A stretch of DNA of 64,000 nt from Metopolophium dirhodum (Eukaryota > Arthropoda > Insecta > Hemiptera > Aphididae). The stretch's first letter is position 1. Every line of letters begins with the position of its first letter. Under the pieces are notes generated by a model. The model did not search any database and had not been told where the DNA came from. It worked only from the letters and a program-made list of their open reading frames with translations. A program made the position numbers and the translations under genes. Shown one piece after another: positions 1-11,334 of the stretch. The stretch spans positions 33,642,447 to 33,706,446 of the forward strand of contig NC_083564.1 of assembly GCF_019925205.1 (NCBI RefSeq), written 5' to 3'.

Positions 1-2054
1 ACATTATCACAAACGCGTAATAAATATAATAGGTTTGTGCTTTCAAAAGCGAATAGTGGGATATTTAATTAAACTATCGAAAGTATTTATTATTATACAA
101 TGACGGATGAACGTCATGTAATAAAAAAAAAACCACAAAATATAAATTAACAATTATTTGAATTCTATAAAAGATTATAAATATATATATTGTTTATAGC
201 TAATGTTAAATTTTCCATTATAAAAATAACAAACAAAATAATTAAATTGAAACATAGAAATTATATAAATCGATGGAGCATTTACATGTTTGTAGGTATA
301 TTTCCTACATGCTACATGTCGACTTAAGCTGCAGCATATATCACAAAAAATTTAGGTTAAGATTTAGAACACTTAAAAACGTTCTAGTATTAAATATGCT
401 AACATTTTCTCTTAAAACGATCATCTAACAAATCTTGGCCCAAGTTATAATATCTAGTTTAAGAACTAATAATATAAAATAATTATTAAAATATTGCAAT
501 TTGGATTGCGAAATGTATAATAATAATATGAATGTAATTTTATATTGTCAAAGATGTCTTTAATAGTCAAAAAGTTAAAGATGAGATAACATGTATTTTA
601 ACTCTAACTTACCTTAGCTTTCTCCAGTTGATTTTTAAAATATAATACAAGTTAAAATCATGTCTATAATAGTATAATACATATTATCTAAGACATAGTT
701 AAAACGAATTAATAAATTATCGATATACACTAAATTTAAATGAAAATAAACAAATTAAATATATTCCTTGACTTAGTAATTTAGTTGACACAAATATGTA
801 AATACCTATACCATTACAGCTGCAGATGTGCAATAAAAATAAATATCAGGATGATTCGTCTAACAAAATGAATTGTTCGGAAATCTGATTTTAGCGGTTG
901 GTGCTTTGTAGCGGTAATAATATATAACTGTGTCAAAAGTTCCTCCGAGCCCATATCAGTGTCAAAACAATGCCGACAACCGTCGAAAAACCGTCGATGG
1001 AATTCAATCTAATAGTATATGGGTTTAATACTATATGCTCCACTCAAAATCTCTTTATCGAATGTTACGAATTCGAAGAGACGCCTCTACCAAGTACAGA
1101 TATTGTGAAGGGTGGTAGGTAATCGGTGAGTGGGCGGAAATGGGATAAACAAAAATTACGTTCGCATCTGACAATATAATTACCATCAAGTTAACCGCCA
1201 TGATTACAATTTGCAAGAACTTGTAACGCTGCAGAGCAAGCTGTCGACATCGCTTTGCGTAAATCGAAAATCATTAATATTCACTCAAAACGCATAGGTT
1301 ATACGTACAATATAATATAATATAATCGTGCGTAATACCACCGTTGATTATAAATTATAATTAACGGTAATACGCATTGAACGCCAGGGCCCAAGGGTTA
1401 TTATATAATATATAATATATATGTATTATTTCGTGAGGCTGTGAGGGTGAATATGTATAATATTACTGGTGTACCAGTATACGTAGATCAGCACCTTACA
1501 CGTTTGTATCAGACCTAAGTGGAAAAAAAGCACCCCTAGAGAAACCTACCACACAATAGATAAAGCTATAAAACAATGTGTTTTAAGCTTTTAGAAATTG
1601 CGTTTTGACCTCATTCCGACAATGCCACATTAATCAGGTATAAATATTTTGTGTAAATATAAAAAACAAAACGATGATAAATTCAACTCAGACAGATCCT
1701 TTTAGATTTTTCTAAATAAAAAAAAAATTGTATTTTTAATTTTTCTATTATTTTGAATACTATTATACAATTGCTGTAATATAAACTTCAAATCACCAAA
1801 TACATAATATTATATATTTATAATCACAGAAACTATTTTTTCATTACTATCAAAAATCATATAAACTTAAGCATCTGTCTGGTTGACGTGCGAGAATGAG
1901 AAAAAATGTCCTTGTCAGAAAATCTAAACAATCTAAATGTCATGAAATAACTGATGGAGTTTTGTCTTGAATCCATTGTATAATATTTATATTTCATAAC
2001 AAAAAATAACATAATGTCAAAGGTATTAGTATAAAACTCCACATCTATAATTAC
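1..2054. other. Intergenic, AT-rich, no gene seen
   Basis: No reading frame here looks like an exon; the one listed-size frame on the minus strand (1857-2042) has low-complexity composition and no recognisable domain. The stretch is dominated by A/T runs with a slightly more GC-rich patch at about 900-1300. Nothing else is supported. Confidence 0.6.
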
Positions 2055-2058
2055 TTAA

Positions 2059-2447
2059 GAGGACGTTACACCTAGATTTGTTGTTTCCGTCGTAAAGTAG
2101 CAAGTTGTACGCTCAACAGAAAACGTTTAGCTTCGTTAGTCTAAAAATTAAAGTGAATTGACCTCTTATAAAATTTAAAGGTAAGATTTATTATCTAAGC
2201 AATCTCATTGGTTTTAATTATATTTTAATTTTGAAGTGAGTTGTGAGTATTTTAAAATTGTAAATTGTTTGTACATTTTAAAATACTCCTAAAGAGTGCC
2301 TAGATAATAATCTTACCTTTAAATTGTATAAGACTTCAATTCACTCTAATTTTTAAACAAACGGAGTTTACGTGTTCTGCTTAGCGTACAATTTGCTATG
2401 TTACGCACTTGTAAGACGGAGACAAAAAATATCGGTGTAACGTCCTC
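2059..2447. mobile_element. piggyBac-like MITE with TTAA target duplication
   Basis: The left end (from GAGGACGTTACACC at 2059) reappears as its reverse complement at the right end (GGTGTAACGTCCTC, ending 2447). Each end abuts TTAA (2055-2058 and 2448-2451). The inverted similarity extends imperfectly inward for well over 100 bases: the stretch near 2140-2200 mirrors that near 2290-2350, including a shared TTTAAAGGTAAGATT-type block. TTAA duplication is the hallmark of piggyBac-type transposition, and the element is far too short to encode a transposase, so it is a non-autonomous MITE. The flanks beyond TTAA (ATTAC / GTAAT) are also inverted. Confidence 0.8.
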
Positions 2448-2451
2448 TTAA

Positions 2452-4972
2452 GTAATAACAACAATGACCTACGTTTTAATTGTATGCAATATACACATAA
2501 TAATATAGTTGCTATATGCATTTAAATTTAGTTATTTTTTATCTATATAGAATATACTTTGAGATTTTTTTTAAATATTTTGTTAACAAAGTGTAGCGCA
2601 ATAATAGGAGGTACGCCTGTGTTTTTAATCAAAATAGAAAAAACACAACTACATATTATGTTTTAATTATATTTTCAACTACCTCAAAAAAGGGTAAAAG
2701 GTAAATAATAACCAACATAACAATAAAAATCACGTTAAGTTTAAAGCAAATAAGTGTCTTTAACAAATGTACATGAAAAATAATATGAAAACAATTATGT
2801 TCCGTTGTATGTTTATTATTAATATAATAAAATTATGTGATAAGATACTATTAAAAATTAAAAAACGTAGTGTTGTTCAGTCGTTGTTCAGCCGGTCCAC
2901 AAATATAACAAAGGACCCAATCAAATAATTACTCAGGGACCAGGGTTAGGACAACATTTTAATTTTTTTTTAATTATTATTCTAAGTTAAATTACCTTAA
3001 TGGCTTAATTATATAAAAATTGTGTAATATTGTAATACTATTTATAAAGTTTAATTTTAACCAAAATATTCATATTGAACGATAAATGATATAAAACAAT
3101 ATTCAAACATGAATAAAAAAATGTATAAATACTACTTGGTTGTTAATTTTATCTTTGCGTATGTTGTAAATGATCTACCACCTGCAGTGGCGTCGGAGAA
3201 GGGGGGAGAGAGGGGGGCATTAACCCCTCAGATATAATTCAAGGAGGGCAAAAGTATATACTTTTGACACCCCGTCCCTACTACATTCAAGTTATAGGGT
3301 ATACAGTCGTAAATTAGATACGTTTAATTTATACGTTTACGTATTCAAAATTGGTCTCAATACTAATCGATAATACATATTTAGATTTATTATTTTATTA
3401 TTCTATATTTAGGTTTAGGAATAAAACTGGTAACATATAAAATGACTTATTTTTTTTTAAATTCATTCATCAAGTATAACATTTTTTACTGCAATATAAA
3501 TATAGTAGAAGATTAAATGTTAATATAATATTAACTTGTTTATATTAAAATATTTGTGTCTACGGTATCTTGCTACTTTGATAGCTTGGTGTAGTATCTA
3601 CATGTCTAAATATCCAATTTCCGGCTCATAATGTGTCTAAAGTAAATCCAAAACTGCATGTATATTCAAAGTTTTACACCCAAATTTACCTGAAGCATTG
3701 ACGCCAGTAAAAAGTACTAAAAACCTTTAAAACTTAAATTCAAAAAGCCACTAAATCTAATCGTAATATCAAGCTGTGAGTAGTGACATGCAAATGAAAC
3801 TATTATCCGAAAGAGATGTCAGTTGAGAATTGCTTTTAACACACATGAGTCATGACTCGTGAGTAATTTAATTACTATTGGTACATTTTATATAAAATAC
3901 TATACCTCTTAATCTTTATATTCGACTTGTATACAATTTGGTTTTTGAATTGTGAAAAAAATCATATTGTTTGATTGTAAATTAAATTATATTTAAAAGT
4001 CACGGATCCGTTGCATATGGATATGGTGGGGTGATTGTGACAGTTCCAGTACTTATGTCATATATTTTTCGACTTAACGTCGTCACGTTAATTCGGACAC
4101 ATTATTTTAGATAATACATTACAATGCAGGCGGTATCTTTCATATTATATTTCACATTAATAGCTATGATAAACTAAAAGCTATTGTTATTATATTAGTC
4201 GTCATGACGACACACAGTTAAAATAGTTTTATATATAGAGTGAAAAAGCATACAAAATTAATATAGTATAGTTTGTTAAAGTATATTAGTACGACCTCCT
4301 TATACGTAACGTCTATATTGAAACGAAAATTTCAATATTTAACTAACCATATAATTTATAATTAGTACCAATACTAAAAACTTTTCATAAAATTAACCCA
4401 TTTTTAATAATAATATTTTGATAGCGAGTAATGTAGGTTTAATATTAAACATTCTCTGTGAGTATAATATTATACATATTATACTCATGATAAAGAAAAC
4501 ATAATATGCCTAGATTAATTTAACGATGTTATATCATTATTAGTTATAAAACCAACTAACACTAGTACAACTTTACGAAGCTTTCTGATTATCTGTATAA
4601 TAAATCGTTAAAATGGTAACCATTGAATATTCGAAATAAAAAGAGATTAATGTATAGTTAATACATTCATGACAATAGTCATACTTCAGTCAATATTGTT
4701 CAATGATTTACTTCTATACAATGAAATTAATTTTTTTTTGTCTCAAAAATTGAATTTTTAATGCGTCATAATAATGTCATGTGTTTTTATAATTTTATTG
4801 TACTGTAGTCTAAAATAATAATAAAAAAAACAGAAATATCATTTATAACTTATTCATAACTCATAAACATTATAATTAAATATAACGTAACATCGTATAC
4901 AAGAGAAAATAATATAATCCCTTATTTTCTTCCCTTATAAGTTATAACTCATTAACAGTGTATTTATAATAA
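2452..4972. other. Intergenic AT-rich DNA with a repeat scrap
   Basis: No exon is recognisable. At about 3180-3290 a G-rich then C-rich patch (GTGGCGTCGGAGAAGGGGGG, later GACACCCCGTCCC) resembles the degenerate ends of repeats common in aphid genomes. A perfect 14-base palindrome GTCGTCATGACGAC lies at 4198-4211, and an inverted pair TGAGTATAAT/ATTATACTCA lies around 4459-4490. The rest is plain AT-rich sequence. Confidence 0.5.
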
Positions 4973-5412
4973 GAGGATGTCAGCGCACTATTTGTTTTCT
5001 CTCTCTGGCCCACGCGCAACATAGACAAAACGCATTTGCGCAGAATCGTTTTTCTATGTTTTTAAGTAATCTTAGAGTAAAATCACCCATTACAAAAAAG
5101 ATAGAGAATAATATTTTTGAGGGAATGACATATCGATTTCTCGAAATATTGTTTCAAAACAATTAAAACATCATTTAAATTTGCAAAATTTTTTTGTTTA
5201 TTTTGAAACTTGAATACAAAGTCAAATAACAATAAAATATAAAATCAATAAGTCATTCCCTCTAAAATATTATTATCTATCTTTTCTGTAATGGGTGATT
5301 TTACTCTAAGATTACTTGAAAACATAGAAAAAACGATTCTCCACAAATGTGTTTTGTCTATGTTGCGCATGGGTCTAAAAAGAGAGAAAACAAATAGTGC
5401 GCTGACATCCTC
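4973..5412. mobile_element. 440-bp MITE with long terminal inverted repeats
   Basis: The first ~160 bases (from GAGGATGTCAGCGCAC) are repeated in reverse complement at the right end (ending GTGCGCTGACATCCTC at 5412). Matching blocks can be followed inward: the AACATAGACAAAAC / GTTTTGTCTATGTT pair, the AAAATCACCCATTACA / TGTAATGGGTGATTTT pair, and GAGGGAATGAC / AGTCATTCCCTC. A candidate short flanking duplication is ATAA on both sides. No coding capacity. The terminal GAGGATGT resembles the GAGGACGT end of the element at 2059-2447, but the flank is not TTAA. Confidence 0.8.
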
Positions 5413-7393
5413 ATAATATGCATTTGTTACAAATAACTTTCACATCGTGAACTAAAATGGTCTAACCAACTACTTATATCGCAAGTAATACACCCTAATG
5501 TTTCATCATGCAGCGCATAATATTATTCCAAGTTGATATTGCAGTTAATACCGGAAAATAAACCCTTGAAAGTGGTGTAGTTAAATAGCCTATTTAATGC
5601 GCCGTGTCATCATTATTAATATTAATATGTTATTGTCTGTAAAATACATTTAAAAAATAATATATCATTGGTACACGTCAGTAATTTTCTATTACCGGGA
5701 AAATAGACTCGATGGTTGTACAAACGCTGAGAGGAAAAAGCGTAGGAATCTTGTGGAAAGCGTGCATATCTAAATCCAATGGTCTATTTCGTACAGAAAG
5801 CTGGTAATATTTTCCATGTTTTGTTTTTTATATCAAATTGTATAATTTTATTGAAACAATACTATGTGTTTGATTTTTGAAAATAGTTATAAGTTAATTT
5901 TTAAATTTGAGTAGATTAATTATTATAACTAGGTATATCTAGGCAAAGATATCAAGTTATATTAATAATCCAAAATCAAAACGAAATACAATTTTACTCT
6001 ATAAAAATGTTTATTTAATTGCTCATTAAAGTTTCCAAAATTGTTTTCATGTTTGAATTATAATAATACAATCGTTATGATTTTTATACCTATAAACCAT
6101 GTAAAGGCACTTATAAAACAGAATTAAATTGTAATTAGTATAACACATTTCTAAATGCTCATAATAAAATACACCTATTTATTTAATTTTGGGCGTTACT
6201 AAAAATAATAAATATATATATATTTTTTTTAAACAGCTTTTATAATTTTACTGAACAATAGTCTGCTCAGCTTTATAAATTGTTAATAGTTATTGCATAT
6301 GCCAACGGGTAGCATACGAGTATACTTATCTATCTATGTATTACACTTATTATGGATTTTCTAAATGTTACAAAATAATTCCTACCATAGATAGCAAATA
6401 CTTATATTCACGGTAATATATTCATGTGATTTGTCTTTTATCTGATTGTCTTCCAAAGGTAATTCTTTTATATTTACCAACCTATATACTGTAAAATAAT
6501 AATAATAACAATACCTACACCGAATGTATTAAATCATTTTACTAAAGTCTCGGAGAGCAAAATTCAAACAGATATATATTAAGTATAAATCGAACATATT
6601 CACGTGTAATGTTAAACATATTATAATAATATGTACATATTTGTTTTGTTTTTTATTTTGGTGCGTTGTCGAAAATTGGGAATATATTCTAACTATATTA
6701 TACAACAATAGTGAGTACCTATATCATCTCTAATATATACATGCAACATCGGCATCTGAAATTCCGCTAGGGATTTGATATCGGAGGTTCAATAACCCTC
6801 CTGGGAACGCACGCGAGATCGTAACAATTCAGTGCCGGTCTCCTTGCTTCCTTATTGGATTACACGCGCGCTCGTGCCCCCGAGCACGAATATGCTTCAG
6901 CGTTCGGGCATTCAGTGACGCCATTACCACAATAATAGTCAAAAGAGAAAACAATTCTCATCTTGTTGGTGAATTCGACGTGACTCTAATATCATAATAA
7001 TATCATCGTGCGTTGTATATTTATATATAGGTATATACGCATACAGTATACGTAGAGTTATTATTTACCATAATACGACTGTATTATGTTTAAAAGCGAG
7101 TGATGGACAACTGCACAAGATCTGTAACAGATAGGTATACTGAACTAGGCTATTTGTTTTAATATAGATACGTATTCCTCGGAGATTGTATTTTTCAAAA
7201 CAAAAAATTAAAAATAGGTAGTTTATAAAAAATAAATACGTTAAAAATATTTTATAGGTGGTACGCGGTATGGCTCTTTGTATAATTATGAGTTCATAAA
7301 ATGTGAACCGGCTGGCAGTATCGTCATAGAAAATAGTTTTTTATTTTAAATTAATTTTTCGTTGTACGTTATTTAGAATTAGAATGATTTGTA
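5413..7393. other. Intergenic AT-rich DNA; one GC-richer patch
   Basis: Nothing coding is recognised. A CpG-richer patch at about 6750-6930 stands out from the AT background and could be regulatory or the relic of a repeat; I cannot assign it. Confidence 0.5.
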
Positions 7394-7565
7394 TTTTAGA
7401 TTTTGAGTGGAGTGATGATAACGATGTGTGAGTTTTTTGTGTCTGGAGAAACTTTTTAACTAGAAAAATATTTCAATTTTCTATTTTAATATTTTTCTGG
7501 TAGGAAAGTGAATCTAGATGGTACTTTGAGAGGGTCAAAAATAAAAAACTTAGTACTTTATACTT
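7394..7565 (+). repeat. Fragment of the 48.5-kb repeat family
   Basis: Starts with TTTTAGATTTTGAGTGGAGT, a diverged form of the left end of the element at 48465 (TTTTAGATTCTGAGCGAAG). It also contains TAGGAAAGTGAATCTAGATG followed by a GGTACTTTG block, almost identical to 48595-48625. Only the first part of the family consensus is present. Confidence 0.65.
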
Positions 7566-8129
7566 TATAAGTAGAATGATTTGAGGGCTTCTACCACCAA
7601 CCACCTAGCCACCTCGCCACCCTTCACCATCACAATTTTTATCCGCTACTATAACCATCTGTAATTATAACCCCCCCCCCCTCCCCAATATATATACCTC
7701 ACCACCCATTTGTCCACGTAACCTAAATTAGTTAACATCAATTTGCATAAATGTAATATTTACATAAATTTGCATAATTCAATATTTTATACAACATAAC
7801 ATTACATAATAATATTATAATATTATATACGCGCATGTGCAAAAGTACATGTGTGTTTATTTCAAACAAATAATATGAAATAATGTAAAATAATATAAAA
7901 CGTATTCTTTAAAATATTATAAAACTCCATACGTACACAAAAACTATAAGTATATTATTTAGCCTTGAGTTCTACATACATGTGTTAACTTGCACATACA
8001 CCCACGCACAAACTGTCTAAAAGACCCTCAGACCTTTTTCATTATCTGCAGCATTATATGTTTAATAAATAATAAGGATTCTTAATAACCCATCCTTGAT
8101 AATGTTACGACTTGCACACAATCCTACAT
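7566..8129. other. Intergenic spacer with C-run
   Basis: Contains C-rich low-complexity DNA including a run of about 12 C at 7671-7682 (length uncertain in any assembly) and AT-rich filler. No gene is seen. Confidence 0.5.
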
Positions 8130-8830
8130 ACAATAAATTGCTCACAATCTGCTCCACCAGTTAAAGGTGCATATTATATGTTTCAATTCAGTCAATATTG
8201 CGATGGAACCTCGGGGCTCAGTTTTAGGGCCTACCCTCTGGAATGTCACATACAACGATCTGTTAAAGACGAAGTGCCTCCCGGGGCGCATTTGGTCAGC
8301 TTCGCTGACGACCTACTGTAGTCTGAGTGGAAAAGACGGATGAACTCTTATAGGACTTCTTAAACCCTGTACTCGAGAACATAGACAGGTCGAGGCCTTC
8401 AGCTTGCACACGACAAGACTTAGGTAGTCATGCTAACCAAAAGATGAGCTCCTTGGCTCAGCATCGGGGGTTACCCAATAGCCCTCAGTAAACGTCTCAG
8501 ATACTTGGGAGTTATACTCGACTCACGGCTCTCCTTCGGGAAACGAAGCTGATGCTTTTCTCGTAGCCGGAATGTCACCTTATCGCTACGATGAGGGACA
8601 GGATCAAGATCAAGGTGTCTCAGGATCCCTTACCTGGGTGACCCCCCCTCCTCCCACCAAATCCAGAATCAGGAAGGAAGAGAGGAAAACTACAATCAAC
8701 GAGTGTCACAGGAGGTGGATCCTTTCCAAAAAGACTCCCTAGACCCACCGACTCATTCCCAACATCGCAAGATGGGAAATCTGAACGGTTCCGAGAGTCC
8801 CGTGGACGTAACACATGACCGGAGGACTGA
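8130..8830 (+). pseudogene. Degenerate non-LTR retrotransposon (LINE) RT fragment
   Basis: Broken reading frames keep landmarks of a LINE polyprotein in order. At 8209-8286 one frame gives a GSVLGPTLWN segment (the reverse-transcriptase 'QGSVLGP' motif region). About 15 bases later, in a different frame, comes the catalytic FADD box (8301-8312) followed at once by a stop. At 8490-8546 there is a YLGVILDSRLSF segment typical of the RT thumb. At 8692-8784 a stretch with INECHRRW and THRLIPNIARWE resembles the C-terminal region of R1-like elements; it is interrupted by stop codons. The element is 5' truncated, frameshifted and dead. Its moderate GC content contrasts with the flanks. The family assignment to R1/jockey-like LINEs is inference from these motifs. 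Confidence 0.75.
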
Positions 8831-8869
8831 GCGTCTGGCGGACGCCTAACATAAGGCTCGTTAGCGCCA

Positions 8870-9015
8870 CAAGTTCAAATAGTACTTCGATTTTCAACTT
8901 TAGTAACATTCTCTTAACACTTTCTAGTGGTAAAATTAATATGGTTGGTGCATTTGAGAGATCAAAATTGAAAATCCTTAGAAGTGTTCAAACACGTAGG
9001 GAATAACAAAAAAAA
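8870..9015 (+). repeat. Second short fragment of the 48.5-kb repeat family
   Basis: Blocks such as TTGGTGCATTTGAGAG and the preceding AGTAACATTCTC resemble, with divergence, the region around 48570-48640 and 7470-7560. It ends in a run of about 13 A at 9008-9020, just 3' of the LINE relic. Assignment rests on moderate similarity only. Confidence 0.4.
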
Positions 9016-9020
9016 AAAAA

Positions 9021-9910
9021 ATTAAGGAAAAACAGAGCCAATATTTAAGTATTTCTAACTGACGTAATTTTATTTACTATATAACTATAATTAAATTTAT
9101 CTTAACTTGTTAATTTTCCGTTGGGGTCATCAGTCACGGATAAATAATAATATATAGATAGGTATATAATTAATAGTTATTACTTTTTCAGCATTGGTTA
9201 GAAATTGGAATAAGATATATAATATTTATATTCGTTTATGGCTTTTGAGATTTTAATTTGGTAAGAAATAACAATGAAATCACCGAAAGCGGCGTTGCCG
9301 TATTAATATTATATTATAGTCTATACTCTATTGTCATAATAGCCGATAGGTTATATAGTAACACAGCGCGCAAGTAATATTAATATTAATAATATTCACA
9401 ACGTCCTCGCTTATTAACACCATAGAACAATACAATATGGGTTAGGTTTAATATTATGTTTCTTTGTTGTCTCGTAAATCGAGATCGATAGTTTACGTGT
9501 TAAATTTCGATAGTACGGTTAAAATTGTGTTTTTCAACGGAAGTCTTTGCAAAACATTAAAAACATTGTTTACATTTTAAACATTAAAATATATTATATC
9601 ACCCACACATACACTCCCACGCTTGTATAATACCTAAGTTTTTTTTTCTATTCTCAAAGGTTGTGTGAAAAAATAGTAAATATCCGATAGTCGTAATTGA
9701 TTACGGAAACATCGATTTATTATGTGGTAACAAACATCGGTAGTTTGTGAAATGATAATATTGTTTTCATAACAAAATTGAAAACATTATTTCCTTATCA
9801 GTTATCATTGTCACACGACTTGTTGTTTATAAACATTGGACATTCGCCATTCGCGGGTTTTCGATTTTGGACACGATTTGCGAGAGTTAAAAACGAACCT
9901 CATCGGCAAT
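9021..9910. promoter_or_regulatory. Upstream/5' region of the bZIP gene
   Basis: AT-rich DNA leading into the bZIP gene. No clear TATA box or initiator could be fixed, so the transcription start is not assigned. An in-frame ATG at 9836 would add 25 residues before the chosen start at 9911; the stretch between them is probably 5' UTR but could be translated. Confidence 0.35.
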
Positions 9911-10604
9911 ATGGATTTCGAGGAATCATTCATCAACGCTCAGGATTTTGACAGCCTCGTCCAAGTGGTAGGATACGCGTGTTTTATCTATCGACTCGGG
10001 TCGTTGGATGGTCGTCGTTGTCGACATAATTATATTAAAATTTATAATATTAAACAAGATGATGGTTCGATTATATTACAGGAACAAGCACAGGAGATGA
10101 AAGAGAGCACTACGACGACTCCGCCTCCAGTGGCCAACAAACGGGGACGCAAGCCAGGAAAGAAGTCCAGCGACAAAGTGGACATCAGAGCCAAACTAGG
10201 TTAGGTTCTAACCTCTGTGTAACCTAAACGTTAGTCTTTGTTATATACTGTTTTTTTTTTTTTTCATACAACGTTAGAGAGGAGCCGTCAAAGCGCCCGG
10301 GAGTGTCGGGCAAGAAAGAAGTTACGCTACCAATATTTGGAAGAGTTGGTGACAGACCGCGAAAAGGCGGTTGTATCTCTGCGACAGGAACTGGATAAAG
10401 TATATTATTATTATTATTATAATTACTATTTTACATACATCATTGGTGTGAGTGTCTTGTAAAATAATTATTCATTAATTGTCACAGTACAGAATGTGGT
10501 GCGGTGAGGTTGATGAAGGCAGGATTCCAGAAGGTTTGCCAGGGCTCTTGGACGAATTGGGTGCTGTAAAACAAGAATCTGCAGGCGGTGTACTTATCAT
10601 GTAA
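9911..10604 (+). CDS. REPTOR-BP: CREBL2/REPTOR-BP-like bZIP transcription factor
   Basis: Four coding exons: 9911-9967, 10082-10199, 10278-10399, 10488-10604, with GT-AG introns of 114, 78 and 88 bases; product 137 residues. An N-terminal acidic segment is followed by a basic KRGRKPGKK patch (around residues 38-47), then a bZIP: basic region ERSRQSARECRARKKLRYQY (from about residue 59) and a short leucine zipper to about 105. The basic region is nearly identical to vertebrate CREBL2 and Drosophila REPTOR-BP, nuclear proteins of about 120 residues. By knowledge of the family, REPTOR-BP pairs with REPTOR to drive the transcriptional programme released when TORC1 is inhibited; CREBL2 is its mammalian counterpart. 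The start at 9911 fits the family length; an in-frame ATG at 9836 would give a longer form. Intron 1 has no stop and a length divisible by three, so retention would keep the frame. PARS2 lies about 0.7 kb downstream in the same direction. Confidence 0.9.
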
Positions 10605-10760
10605 CATTTCATTATTATTTTTTATTGTTTGTGCCATTGTTTCCATTACATAATATGGGTTTGTTTAATTTTTTTTAAAAGATTCTCAATGTATTATGTT
10701 TAAATGTTTATTATTACAAGTATATGATATTGTTTTGTTTACAAATATTTGATATTAACT

Positions 10761-10766
10761 AATAAA
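10761..10766 (+). terminator. Candidate poly(A) signal of the bZIP gene
   Basis: AATAAA about 157 bases after the stop codon at 10602-10604, the first such hexamer in the 3' flank. Typical placement for a short insect 3' UTR. Confidence 0.5.
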
Positions 10767-11334
10767 AAATATGATTTACTCATTTGCTGTTTTTTTTTTG
10801 AAGAGGACACCTTTAGGTGAACAATCTGATTACAACTGGCAAAACTGCAGGAATTTATGTCTTATGATTAAGTCACAATGTGACATACTTACATCATAGA
10901 TATTAGTAATACTAATATTGTACTATGTTATGTAAATATTTCTATGTTATGATCTTATAAAATATGAACTATAAGCACTGTGTCAAATGTCAATGTCAAT
11001 GTCATACTCCCAAATCACAATCATAAATCATAATAATAATAAATAATAATAATAATAGATAATAGGAAAATATGCAATGCTATCAAAATAAACTCATGGA
11101 CTAAACGCATTTTTATTTTTTCCTATTTTCAAATTGTGGTTTCTTGATAACATGGCAATCACAATTTCACAAACCATATTATAGGTTTTTAAAATTTAAC
11201 TTCAGAATAAAATGAATAAATAATTATTTATTTTTTAAAAGCTTCATGGTTTTGTAGTTAGTGTTCTATTCCATAGAATTACAATAGATAATATTGCCGC
11301 TATATACAAGAATATTTCAAAACTTGAAATCAAA
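10767..11334. other. Spacer between bZIP and PARS2 genes
   Basis: AT-rich spacer of about 0.57 kb containing small tandem repeats (TGTCAA units at about 10981-11003, ATA/AAT trinucleotides at about 11030-11060). It must contain the PARS2 promoter, but no motif can be assigned. Confidence 0.4.
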
